Positions 33,401-44,977 of a stretch of DNA of 64,000 nt are shown one piece after another. Both the position numbers and the translations under genes were made by a program. Within the stretch, counting starts at the first letter, position 1, and every line of letters starts with the position of its first letter. The stretch lies in contig FN649740.1 in the NCBI GenBank assembly GCA_000310025.1, forward strand, positions 4,955,802 to 5,019,801, given 5' to 3'. The DNA comes from Ectocarpus siliculosus (lineage: Eukaryota; Sar; Phaeophyceae; Ectocarpales; Ectocarpaceae). The notes under the pieces were generated by a model that saw nothing but the letters and a program-made list of their open reading frames with translations, had not been told where the DNA came from and searched no databases.

Positions 33401-36200
33401 ACGGCCAAAACACGTTGAGCAGCAGCGCCATTATGCCGTTGAGGTGTCTGTTGCTGAGAGGAAACAACCTCACCGACGCGGGGGCGTTAGCCCTTGTTCC
33501 GCTGGTAGAGGCGTCTAGCAGCCTAGCAGCGATTGACCTCCGCGGAAACAGGATTGGAACGAAAGGGGAGCTGGCTCTCAAGAAGGTGATGGCGTGTAAA
33601 GTTACGGGGGGAAAAGCAACGAACTTCAAACGATTTCCCGAACACCAGATCATGTTCAAAGAATCCTGGAATCAGGGGGTAGCGGCTACCTTGCAGTAGA
33701 TCACATTTTGGATGCAAGAGATTTTGTTTTGAGGCCAGCGGTACGTGGTGTGTAGATGTTCCCTAGGGAAAGAACTTTTGACGAGGCGACCCCACAGAAC
33801 TGAAGCACAACACACCAATGTTCTTATTGTTTGGTGCCACGATAACAGCTCGTGCTACCTTTCTAAATAGGGGATATCTCTGTTCATTTTCAATGGCTGG
33901 TTCTTCAGGCCTTGACGCGCAGTCCGTGGGTCTACCGTGTAACCAGCGAAGAAGCGAGCGGAAGCGATGCCCGAGAGGGCTCCATCTCCACCGGTGGGGT
34001 TGTTCTGCGCGCAAAGCGCCGGCCGATGTCCACGGTCAGGGACAGAGCGCGGGCGCATGCGTTTAAGAGGATACCACCTTCGAACAAGACGATCCCAGGG
34101 AAAGCGACTATCAGACCGAGCCCGTGTTCTGCCGGCGATGATCAGCCAGGGGAGTACCACGCTGGAAACGACGACGGCGGCCGCGCGCCGGCACATGGGT
34201 CCTCCATCGGCTGTCGCCAAGACGAAAATAATGACGGTCAAGGTGCAAGCCGTCAGAACTGTGGTAGCAACCTGACACCTCCCACCGATATGGAAAGACT
34301 CATCAACACGCCCATTGCTGCGTCGCCTATATGTACGATTGATCTTCGAGGCTGCTCAAGAAGACCGCTTCCGCTTCCGTTAGCTGCTGTCGGGGATTTT
34401 GAGCAAGGTGAGCGCCTGTCGCCTCAGAAACCATATCCGACTGTGGAGGGTTCACCATCCGAACAGCAACGTCATGGCTGCGGCGGCGTGGGTCGTGGTA
34501 GCGACCGACATCAAGCAGGTGATGCCGAGACTTGTGTCAACCAAAATACCTCCTCGGTACCAAGGCGAGTCCATGCAGCGAGCACAAGCAGAGGACAAGA
34601 CGGCCAAGTGACGCGCCTGATGAGGACTGGACTTGCAGCCAACCTCATGGGATCAAGCTCGCGTCGTCCCCGCTACACTGGACGGCGAAAACCCGCCTCG
34701 CGAGGTGAGGATTGCGTCTTTGCCCCAAAGTCCGAGGCTCAGGAACTGGAAGATCTGACGTCACTTTTGAGCATATCTCGAAGAATATTCAGCAGGGCTG
34801 AGGGGTTCGAAGAGACCCACAATCTTCCCGAAGAGCGTCGCACCCAGGGTGCGACACGCGCTCCAAGGTCGCCATCGTCCGAGAACGGAAAACGTCCAGA
34901 CAGCAGCGGAACAGAGCCTGATACGTCGAAATCAGGGCTACCCGGGACGGCCCTAGTTGCGGGGCTAGGCAGAAGTCACTCGACAAACGCCCCCGAAGAG
35001 ACAGATAAGTGCGGCCAGATGCCGTCATCAGCAGGGAAAGGCGACACCACCGCATCCACAAAAGCGGCACGTGCCGAACGGCCACATGACAGTCGCGAGG
35101 CAGCCATTGAGGGCGAAGGGTATCCTGCGGACAGCGCAGCGCCTTCCGGCGAAGCACCGCCTGCCTCTGTCAGCGCCACCCACCCCAGGGACATGCAATG
35201 CGACGACCGGACCCCTGAAGTGCCCACCACGGCCAAAACCTATCCGCACGAGGAAAACCGGGTTGTGATCACCGGAAATCCCTTCCCGGCGGAAGACTTC
35301 GATGCGATTGCTTGTCGTTCCACGGATGACCCCCCCCACGAGCCGGCCGCCGCCTCGCCTCCTCCGCGAGCGTACCCCGCGATCTGCGCGGACGCACGGC
35401 AGACCACCAGCACCACCACGGAGGGTGAATCGCACTATCTGGAAGGCGCCGAGAAAGACGCTGACGTAGACGACGCAGCTTCCGCGGGCGACGTCCAGTA
35501 CTCCACCTACCAGAATGGCGAAGACGGATGGATTTACGACGAGGCGACCGCGGCGTGGTACGCCGTCGACCCTCTGAGCTATGGAACGGCCGCCGAAGGG
35601 CTTGGTGACAGTGGCGGCGGTTGGCGATACGACGAGCAAAGGGAAGCCTGGTACCAGGACGGGCCGCAGGAATCTTCATGCGTCCTAGTGCCTACACCGA
35701 CTCATGTAGACACGGAGAATACCGGAGAGAAAGATCACGGCGCAACTGGTGAAGACCGTAGCGGCAGCAGGTGGAGGGGTTCTCGACGTATTCCGGGGCG
35801 TTCACTGGAAGCATTAGGTTCGGGTGTCAGGGAAAAGGTGAGGTCTAGAACGTTGAAGACAGAGCGTTAGACAGATGAACGGAAGAGGGAATGACTGCCG
35901 CGTTTAGCGACCCATACCGGGTGTAGGTTGTCATGAGACCTTTCTTCATCGGTGCAAGCCATGGTTTAACCTTCCGCTGCTCGAAGCTCGAGTTGTGCAT
36001 GTTCATCCACCCGTCCCTGACCACCGGACCAACTGGAATACCCCCAATAGGATGCCGTCAGGAGCACTGGAATGGTTGAGAGCGACGCGAGTGGGGCCGG
36101 GGGACTCATCGAAAAGCGGATCGAGGCGCTCGAACTTGCTCTACAAGACAAGGGGAGACCTAACGACGCATGGCGGGACCGCAAGAGAGCACCTCCTTGA
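21496..36200 (+). CDS. large multi-exon protein: long coiled coil, acidic segment, leucine-rich repeats, disordered region with W-Y-D motifs
   Basis: Exons read: 21496-21650, 21945-21993, 23003-23220, 23719-23866, 24419-24519, 25248-25366, 25550-25742, 26909-27031, 27802-27917, 28544-28638, 29272-29669, 29863-29997, about 30221-30345, 31022-31294, about 32067 or 32130-32466, about 33322-33585, 33909-35837, 36051-36200. Phases agree through the first twelve. Joins around 30.2 and 32.1 kb and the acceptor at 33.3 kb are uncertain, and the 5' exon is missing. The product is about 1,650 residues. The first ten exons are charged heptad-type coiled coil (VEEHVAER, LRVSDLEETVKRK, KKKELQEVEMAL). A stretch of Glu/Asp at about 32.2 kb is followed by LRR motifs LNLSGFDLDDE, LRCLLLRGNNLTDAGALAL and LAAIDLRGNRIG. 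Exon 33909-35837 is mostly disordered but holds GWIYDEATAAWYAVD and GWRYDEQREAWYQDG. The C-terminal exon adds a short helix (LIEKRIEALELAL). Probably a scaffold; function unknown. Two adjacent genes remain possible. Confidence 0.6.
22117..22577. repeat. foldback (long inverted repeat) element with assembly gap in one arm
   Basis: The left arm starts GTTTGCTACTGGAGCTGAAA at about 22117. It is mirrored by TTTCAGCTCCAGTAGCAAAC ending at about 22577. Inner arm segments GGCATCCAACATTTGTCACA (about 22301) and TGTGACAAATGTTGGATGCC (about 22482) are also exact inverses. At the centre, a 38-bp block beginning CATGAGCTACTGCTGTAA is tandemly duplicated (about 22382-22457). The element lies in an intron of the coiled-coil gene. 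The 100-N gap (22182-22281) falls in the left arm. Confidence 0.8.
22182..22281. other. assembly gap (100 N)
   Basis: Exactly 100 undetermined bases, a conventional placeholder length. The true size is unknown. The gap interrupts the left arm of a hairpin-forming repeat, a likely cause of assembly failure. Confidence 0.99.
26060..26656 (-). mobile_element. retroposon-like element with internal minisatellite, copy 1
   Basis: This about 0.6-kb segment is the reverse-orientation relative of 47507-48180. It includes two units of a roughly 66-bp minisatellite (GGTTTTCGTCGCTTGG, then ACGTTGTAAAAC) at about 26070-26200. Shared unique sequence follows (GGATGATCGCACCACG, AAATAAATTAAGTCATACG, AGCACAAGATGCCGAACACC). 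It is flanked by CCCCTCCGAAGAATC (26045-26059) and CCCCTCCGAAGCATC (26657-26671), a 15-bp direct repeat with one mismatch. A long, variable duplication and no terminal inverted repeat suggest target-primed insertion, as for SINEs. It lies in an intron of the coiled-coil gene. Confidence 0.65.
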
Positions 36201-37521
36201 GACAGCTTGAATATTCCGTTTATGTCAGGCGATTTTTCCGGCCCTGTACTGAGAGATGTCTTTGTTTTGCGGCCCGATGGAGGGACCACTACTGTACAAG
36301 ATACAACGAGGGCATGTATGAACCGCAGCGGTGCACGCGAGTGGAATACGTCGGAATATTAAACGTGTGGCTCAACGTTGAGCGACATGTGTTGGAGCTG
36401 GTAACCGCTGCAGGGCGAGCACTCGGAGTGATTCATTACGTGCCAATAATGGTTGCTCGATAATCGATGTTGCTGCTGTGTTTGCACTTGCTTTCAGCTT
36501 GGCTCCGGGGCCCATCTAGCGGCCCCGCGAACCATCTCAAACGAATGGATGCACACAGAGACAAGAGTGATTCCAGAATAGATGCAGATTCTGTCGCAAA
36601 ACGTCAGACTTTGCAGACTCCAACCGCGGAACAGCGTGTGTGGCGGCTATTCTATGCGTGTCGCAACAAGTTGGCGGCCGTAGACCAAACAAATAAGCAC
36701 ACAGTTCGTCTCCGTGACACATCGGTTCCAGAGCCCAATCCCAAACGCAATACGACACCAAGGGTACACCCCTATCCGAAATCCAACAGTTCATCTTCAA
36801 GCTGTGTACTTGCTCGAAGCCACATGTGTATATCAATCTGTGTCGCCACACGTTTGCCTTTCCCCTTACGAGTGGTCCACATGTACCGTATGAAGCTGCT
36901 CGTTTCCCCTCACAAACAATCAAAGTCGGGAATACTGCGAGCCAATGCGGTTGATAAACAGGCAAGGGAGGCACACGAGACGTCCAATGGCTCCTTCTGC
37001 CTTGTACCGGCCGTCGTGAATGAGTTTTTCTAGCTATGACACACAATCACTATTCGCAAGTACCGTTCCACCTCACCACAACATCTTCTCAGCTGACGTG
37101 GTCAAACGTGATGCAGTTTTGGGGTGATGAGCGGAGTCGCTTTCCCGGCCAGATCGTGCTACCGCGACTATCCCCGCCTGGGTTCAACAGGCGCTTGGAT
37201 CTGGTCCACCAACTGACTCATTTCGTTATTAGTGCCGATCCGAGTTCTGGGGCTTTCCTGGACACAGATCAAACCATGTCCCAGTTGCTTGCCCATATTT
37301 CTCCCGCTTGCTGCTTGGGCATCAAATGGCACCATTTCACGTCACATCAGTACGCAGCACTTTCCAGCACTAGCGGCAGAGTTGGTTGCCCCCGAGTCTT
37401 TGTTCGTCCAAGGCTGAGGGTTGACACAAGGGGAGCAGGGATATGTCGGGGCAACAATTTTGAGGTTTGTGAGCCCGTACGAGTAAAACCGGACAATGAT
37501 TCTTGCTAATCATGCAGGAGA
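36201..37521. other. convergent intergenic region
   Basis: This lies between the stop codons of the plus-strand coiled-coil/LRR gene and the minus-strand charged-helix gene, so it should hold both 3' ends. Open frames on both strands at 36.4-37.5 kb show no domain or splice pattern. No poly(A) signal was confidently assigned. Confidence 0.4.
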
Positions 37522-40500
37522 TTAGAGGGGAGCAACAACGCGCGCAGGAGTCATGTTTCCACCCACCGATTGGGGGGCGTATTTGGTGCGGCGGTGCTTC
37601 ATGAACAACATGGTAGAGTGTTTATCTTGACTCCCCTAGTCGCCATGATGGTTCCGTCACGTGCAGACTCTGATTTTGGTGTGTTCTACGGGGGCTACCG
37701 TACTGTACAGAAATCAAGGTCCCGGTTTACTACTCACCGCTTCGTCCTTGGTTTCCTCTGCTCTGGCCTTGGCCTGAGCAGCCGCCAGCTCTTCGGCTTC
37801 TTTTCTGGCCTTTTCCTCCAGGAAAGCTCCTCTGTCTTCTTCGCTCATCCCTTTCAAGGCCTGTTTCAACGAGCACGCGCGCCTTTCAGAGTAGGATTGC
37901 CCGATGTTGAGGTTGCTCATCAGCGGGGAGTGATATAAAATTGAATGGATGCCAGCTGGTGTCGCTATCGGCTTGGCTGCTGGCCTACCATCGATTGGTC
38001 CGCTGAATGATGCAGACCTGCCTCGTGGGGGTAATCTGCTCGAAACGATGTTCCGCTAAACTCGTCGAGGTAGGTAACAACTACGACAAGTTTGAACGCC
38101 CACGAAAGGTAATCGCATTGAGTACTTCGTTGATGCTGGTCGAGTATCCCGAAAGATATGTACCTGTTCTTCTTCAAATTTCGCCATCGCTGCAGCCTGC
38201 TTTTCTAGTTGCTCTTGTTGCAAGACCGCCTGTTGCCTCAGACGCTCTGTTTCCTGTTCAGGCGCGACGGGTCGACCGTGGAAATGTCACTGCAAACCCT
38301 ACGTTTCAAAGTTTTATAGTTTCGAGACAAGAACAGTCTGACATACCTTGATGTTTGGCGAAAACGCACGAAACCTGGCCGCACTGTGTTCGTGTTCAAC
38401 TTTAGATATCCCCTGGAGTCCTTCGAAATCTAGTACATGGAACCTAAACGGGTTGGATAAAAGTATTCGACTACAGTACAGCAGCTGCGCAACCAATAGA
38501 CCTGGGCCTAGAGCATGCTCTTCAGAGTGTACCGACAAGCGTGCACTCAATGGATTCCAGAATTCTGCCTCTAGCGCGTCAGGCCTTAGACGAAAGAGGC
38601 GGGGCGGGTCGTTCAAAGTCCAGCAAAGGTCCTCCGCCGGACGAACACCGCACTGGGCGCTCGCCTTTCTCACCTCCGCGTCTCGTGTCTCCTGGTCGTG
38701 TAGCATCTTTTGCTTTGCCGCCTCCATCTTTGCGAAGGCCTCTTGTTCCTTTTTCTGGGCATCCGACTCTCGTTGTTCTTGCTGTCGTCTCTCTTCGTCC
38801 TTGCGTGATATGTCGGGTGCGGGAGAAACAGAAAATATATATATATTTTTCGGTGCCAAGCGAATACGTCCTGTGCTATGACGGGGCGAGGTTACCGTTT
38901 TTCCGAGAACTTACGGCACAAGTCGATGGAGGGATGACTTGATCGACCAGGCTGCTGTAGTGTATATTGATGCTCCCAACCCAGTTGTCGTAGGGACAAC
39001 AGTAGTTGTAGATGTACCTCGTGCTTTCATTGCGACTGGTGCATGAACCGTCAAGGCTTCGTGGAGTGTGTGATCTGAAGCCTTCTAAATCGAAAGAGCT
39101 ATCACTGTGTTCTTGGAGACGCAGTGTCTCTCTCAATTCGACTAGAGGCTTGCTTGCACGAAACCACGTCAAGATACTGTACGGGTGCGCTGTCCCGATA
39201 ATTTCGTTGCTCTAGTTCCGCCATATCAGTACTGTGTGGTGATAAAAAATATGCAACCCGGGGTAGGCTTTCTGCACCTCCTATGTATCTAAAGTGGCTC
39301 TCAATATCCTGGACGACACACTGACATCCAGAAGTGGTTTAATGTTGCGTGCCTCGTCCACTTCATCGGCGTAGTGGCGGCACAATTTGTGCAGAGCCGG
39401 TTTCTTGTAGCAATTAAACGAACGTGGGCGAGCTGGCGGGTGAACCTCGGTATTTGTCGACACTATTCCCCACTAACACGTGTGGACGGCACAGCTGATT
39501 GTGGTTCTCTTGGTGAAGGCCTTGCCAGACAAGTCAGAGAAGGCAGTATCGCACGTATGTCGATGCAACATGAGGCGTAGGCGCCCTGGTTCGGTGAGAA
39601 ATGGTGTCGCAAAGGCAACGCTCTCTCTGAATTATACTTCAGAAGCAAGCACCCGAAAACAGACGGCAATGAATGATATCGCTAGCAAATTTCACACACG
39701 CCTCCGACACGACATCCCTAGGAGGCACCAGTGCACACACCTTCTTTCGCTGCTCGAACCGACACATGTTCGCCTCCTGTTGCTTCAGCTGCTCCGCCCG
39801 CCGGTTCTCCTCCTCTTCTTTTCGTCGTTGGGCCTATGGTCATAATTCAGGGAAACCAAGCGTCTCTGTGCCGTTCCCGAATGTTCCACTTGGTAACCTC
39901 ATAACCCTTCAGGTTCTACATTGTGGGTGCGAGTCTCTAGGGGAGCTACGAAAACTGACACTTGAGAAGGCGAAAGCGCATAGACGTGACTACACACGCA
40001 ACAAAGGCAGGCAAGGCAATGCGGAAAGCTTTCTCGCGGTTAATGTTGAACGCAAACACGGCAGCGGGATAGGTGGAGAAGTCGTCTAGTGTGCCCCCGT
40101 CAGGTGCGTCAATCACTTGGCGTGAGGCGAAACTGGCGTCCAGAACAGACTGTACGAAAAAACAACAAAGAGGTTCATCACCCCACGACAACATTATCGT
40201 ACGAAAGGAAGCAAAGCGGGGCGCTCAGGGAAGACAACCGGGGTGTGTCAACCAAGGAAATTTTGTCATGTGGAAAATTCACCACATTCTGAGGAGATCG
40301 CCCCGGTGGAAGTCAGCTGAAGGAGTAAATGCTCAGTGTGATGTCGGGGCTAAGTTTCCTGCCACCACGATGGCCACATGTTGTTGTTGTTCTCTAGGAG
40401 CGAATGTGGAGGATGCACTACAGAACTCGCTGTTGAAGCATGGTTTGCACCAGGTTCCCTGCTTGTGTGCTTCTGGAATTTGAGTGTCCACGGGCGCTCG

Positions 40501-43500
40501 TTGTCGAACCACCTGGCGTGGTATTCAGGAGTGTTTCGAGCGCCAAGACTTTTTCCCTCCGGTTATATATCTACAAGCCAAATCCTGGTCAATCGAGACT
40601 GAGCTCCGTAGAATTGGAAACGGATTTGGTTGTACCGGCTTTGTCGAGACAACCGCTCAAGCTGCGTGTGTCCCACCAAGACACACTGAACAGAGACGCA
40701 GGTCCACAAACTGTTGCTACAGAACGAACGAACGGTAGATGATCGTGTCTCACCTCCATCGCACGCTGCCGCTCTGCCTCCTCCATTGCCACCCTAGCCC
40801 GTTCGGATTTCTCCAGCACCGCTCTCTGGCGGTCCTCGCTTTCTTTGGCTGTGTCTGAATCCTTCTGTTGCCTCTCAGCTTCCTGCGGTTCGTTATCACG
40901 CCGGCATAACGGAGGCATCCCCAGTGTACCCCATGGTGAGAATTTTCCAATGCTGACTAGAAGGGGGCTCTGCATAGGGCAGCCGTTGTTGGGCTATCGC
41001 AGTGCTGACGTCATTTCCTCTCCAGGTGTAGACAAGGTAGCTGCATTTGTTCAGAGGACCTGATGGTCCCTACGCAACTTGAAGGGATCGTGTACGTACA
41101 TACGCGGCATTGCAAATAAACCCCTGATGGCACCTGCATCATCGATTCCACGCGCACTTCGGCATTTAGTAATTCCGGCATACAAACCATGAGGAAACTA
41201 CTCGTTCCTCCTCGGGCTTGAAAACCTACTGAAGTGGTGGCGTTAGAGATATTGTACAATGTTTGGAGGTGTCTGAGGGGGGAGACCTGGAACATGGACA
41301 TACACATGCGTTATTCCGGAGTCATGAGCTTACATCTGCGCTACGACAGAAGCAGAAGACACTACTTATGATGCAGGTTCTTATGGAAATATTGGCTTAA
41401 GTCAATGTTCAGTAGCATTGCTCTCTATCGTAGATCACGCATCGTAGATACTGTATGTTTCGGTTCACACGCAACGCATCAGTATGCGGAGGAATTACTG
41501 CTGTAGAATTTCTCTGCTCGAGGGATCGCGTGTCTCTCACTCTCGCATGAATCTCTCGCATGGACTTCTCTGGATAGCCATGGCTCTTAGCTTTCCTGGT
41601 CATCTCAAGGAACTGCCGTCATCTGGACTTCTGCTTTCTCTGTGGATCTATCTACGTGTGTTGGCCAACTAAGCGCCAGTGTTCAGCGTATCTTCGCGTC
41701 TCTACACAGCACAAGAAGTACTCCTACTGCTCTTCAACCACTCGCGGTGCCAACCATCTCGAGTAACATCGAGAGACACACCCTTGCTCACTTGTCAAGG
41801 ATATCTCAGACGATATCCACAACAGGTTATGAGCCTCGACTTTGAGTGAGTGGAGGCCTGCGGCGACTGCGACTCCTGCTGCTGCTGTCGTCGAGTGCTG
41901 TGGTGTGCACACACATACATCGTCTTCTACGATTGTACGAGGAGATCCTTCTGCTGGAGTTAGCTTCTGCTGGAGGTTCTGCGCTGAGTCAACCCGCTTG
42001 CTCACTGGGCCCAGACTGATCACCTGGCGTTCGCTGTTGCACATTCGGTACGGTACTGTTCGTGTAGAGCATTCGGGGGCATAATTTCTAGGCGTTGATT
42101 CCGGTCGGCGAATAGAGTTGTGCAAACAGTTTGTTACGGTTGGTCGTGTGCAGAGTACCTTTCACAAGGTTCTGCGTGTGTCATCAACAACCAAATTGGT
42201 AGGTCTGATCAATATATCTTTCACGTGCAGAGTGCAGCCTCAGTACGTGACTAGGTTGAGGATCTGACCTAGGCTGGCCAGCATCCATTGCTGCAGTCAC
42301 ACCCATACAGACGTACATACTACGTGCCGACGTCACAACAACTACGCCCGGGCGTGGTTGGTCCAAGATATCTTTCACGTATACGGTTTCTGGTACGTGT
42401 GCAGATTGAGGATTTAAACTGCACTCGCGTAGCAGTATCATAGTCGGGGCAGTACATCTGACCAGTGTGCCTGCAAGACGTGGCCGGAGCTGGCAACTTC
42501 GACGTCACACAACCGCAGTCTAGCCGTCCGTGGTCGGTTGAGCTTGTGCCTTCTCAGAGCACAGCATACAGTCTGAGCGGATACTGAAAGGTTCCGGCAG
42601 ACAACGGTTGTTGGCTTCCGGGCTGCAATCTACAACTTACAGTACGGGGTAGTACACATACGGGTTTGCACACCAAACTTACGGCACCGTTTCTGCGCGT
42701 CGAGTCTCTCAGATACTCGGGACGTTCACGGCATCATTCTCCTGCAACCTTCTGAGCTTGTGTGGAGAAGTGGCTGGCAATGGCTGAATCATCTTCCTCG
42801 GCATTCGACCGCACGTTGGAACTAATTGGCAAATGCGAGGGCTACTCCAACTACCTCGAGTGGGAGCCCAAGATGCGCATGGCCATCGGCCGCTACAAGC
42901 CGAAAATTCTTGCCGTACTCGACGGCCAACCAAAAGAGCTGGTTATTTGTCTCTGTCCAAGCAGCAGCCGCAGCAGCAACACCGACCGCCTGCGCGACCG
43001 TCTCCAAGAAGTGGGGGAGGAGATCTCTGATGAAGTGTACGAGTCCTTGCTTCTATATTGTACGCCCTGCCGAAGAAATTCGGGTTCATCAGACACCGAC
43101 ACTACGAGGATGACTCTCTCGATATCGAATCGCTGCAAAAAGCTGCCATCGCCTATAACATAGACATGAAGAATGTAACGCCAAATATTTCAGGGCGCGG
43201 AATGGCAATGGGGGTGTCTGACGCAGGAGCAGGCTCCTGCTGCAAGGAGTGCGGACACTGCAAGACCGCCGGGAACTAAACCAACAAAAAGAAGTGGAAG
43301 AAAGGCAAGAAAGGCAGTGGTGACGGACAGCCCAAGTGGTGCTCATATGACAACACCACTACACACGGTGACGATGAATGCCAAAAAGCAAAAGGAGTTA
43401 AAAGGGTTTGCTGCAACCCTGGCGCTGCTTCAATCTGCTGGCCAAGCAAACGTCTCCAACATCGGGAGCGCCCACGTAGCGCAACCACAGGGACCTCAGG

Positions 43501-44977
43501 CTTCCAACAACTTTGGGGACGCCCACCTGGCCCAGCACCAGGGACCCGAGCCATCCACGTTCAGATTCTCTTTCAACGCTATATGGGAGACCCTGCCTGA
43601 GAATTCGGCGAACGCGACACCTTCAATGGCCCAGAAGGACTCTCATCTCCCTGACGGGTTCTTTGGCGCGTATTGATTCCACAAGTTTCATCGTACAATT
43701 CTTCTCTGGGGGAGTTATGGCGCTTCTACTTCATCACTTCACATCTTTAGCCATCATCGAGAACGACATTCTACATCTTCAACTTCGTCGTTCAAGATCA
43801 ACATCTTCAACATTTTCATCTTCAAAATCATCAATGTTTGTGTGTTGTCTGTTGTGTGAATCAATTCACTAGTTCAGTCGTTAACTTCTCGACTTGGCAC
43901 CATCTCTGGTTGAATAGTCACCTAGGCTAGGTTGAAACTGTAGTACTTTGGTTTAGCGCAGGAAAACAGGAACAGTATTCTGCAAGCACATGTATTTGCT
44001 ATTTATCTTACTGGTTGACGCATCAAACGGATTTGTTTCTTTTAGTATATTTTCTCTTAGACTCAACGCAACTTTCATTGAGGGGGAGCGTTATGAAAAT
44101 ATTGGCTTATGTCCTGTACTAGTCAATGTTCAGTAGCATTGCTCTCTATCGTAGATCATGCACAGGTCGAGTTCGGTACGTCGTTGGTCCGAAGGACGCC
44201 TGCTACGCAGCGCTACAGGTTCGAACAGGAGCTAGCTGCAGTGGCGCAGAAGTTCAGTTGGTACCCTCCGGTATCTCCTTCTTCTGACATGCATCGGATC
44301 TTGTCGCAGTCACATGGACCGGGAGTTTTTCTTACAAATGTCGCCAAGCATGCGGAGAGCGCTCAATTCAAGTGTTCGCAACACATTCAACTGCACGATC
44401 GACGAGGGAAAAGGATGGCCCAAATTTGCTCGTGGTTACGATTTCTGTGAAGTCTACTTATGTTAGGACGAGACACCGAATCCCTCCAGAGTGTGCGACT
44501 TCCTCGTACGTGTGACCCCAGCTGATGCACCCACATCACCTACCGAAGGTGTAACTGATGACGCCCACAACAAATGGTGGCGGCGCACACAGCATAGTTG
44601 CAACTACCGCCCCGAGACAAGAGATTACTTCTACACTATTTATGTAGTCTATCGCCGATGGGTTGGTGATAAAAAGCTTAGCTTGTAGAGGTTGGACTGT
44701 AGATTGCGGTATGCAGATAAACGCGTGTGTTTTCGTCGTCTTATTATGGCGACAGTCCCCCCATTTTTCGTGGTGATACGTATACACTAGTACTTGCACC
44801 TCTCAGTGTACAAAATCCTGTGCGGATATCCAATTGAAGAATATATGTACGATCTGCGCGTACCCGATTCGCCTCGAAGTTTGCCAAGGCGGAGACCCGA
44901 CTAGGCGCCCCCGTCGACCCTTCAGAAGCCCCGCTTGGGCTTTCTGTTGCGAGCGTGTCCGCATTTCCCTGTTCCAT
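37522..44977 (-). CDS. charged coiled-coil / long-helix protein (seven exons)
   Basis: Exons are 44977-44864, 40882-40754, 39834-39742, 38799-38674, 38253-38164, 37860-37738 and 37635-37522. Every exon is a multiple of three and every intron is phase 0, giving 262 residues plus stop. Donors include GTGAGA and GTGAGT. The N-terminal 30 residues are Ser/Gly-rich and end in RVSALANFEANR. Residues about 39-225 are almost only Glu, Lys, Arg, Gln and Ala (ERARVAMEEAERQRAME, AQRRKEEENRRAEQLKQQ, ETERLRQQAVLQQEQLEKQ), with few hydrophobic heptad positions. This suits a single alpha-helix or loose coiled coil. A basic tail (KHRRTKYAPQSVGGNM) closes it. The first exon is joined on phase and context only; the other six are firmer. 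The 4-kb first intron contains a copia-family fossil. Function unknown. Confidence 0.7.
41381..44158 (+). mobile_element. copia-family LTR retrotransposon fossil, gag-like region only
   Basis: About 57 bp at 41381-41437 (TTATGGAAATATTGGCTTA through TCTCTATCGTAGATCA) recurs at 44091-44158. The second copy directly follows AGGGGGAGCG, a polypurine-tract-like sequence, marking these as starts of the 5' and 3' LTRs. Between them, about 42762-43680 encodes a gag-like protein (GYSNYLEWEPKMRMAIGRYK, as in copia gag). A Cys/His-rich patch (CCKECGHCKTAGN) lies further on. No pol was seen, so it is an internally reduced copy. The 3' LTR is only a remnant, so the element is broken. It sits in the first intron of the charged-helix gene in the opposite orientation. 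Age: old enough to have lost most of one LTR. Confidence 0.7.

Noticed and set aside
35028-35639. Minus-strand open frame of about 200 codons
   Set aside because: It is antisense to the long plus-strand exon 33909-35837, which has better motifs and phase-matched neighbours.
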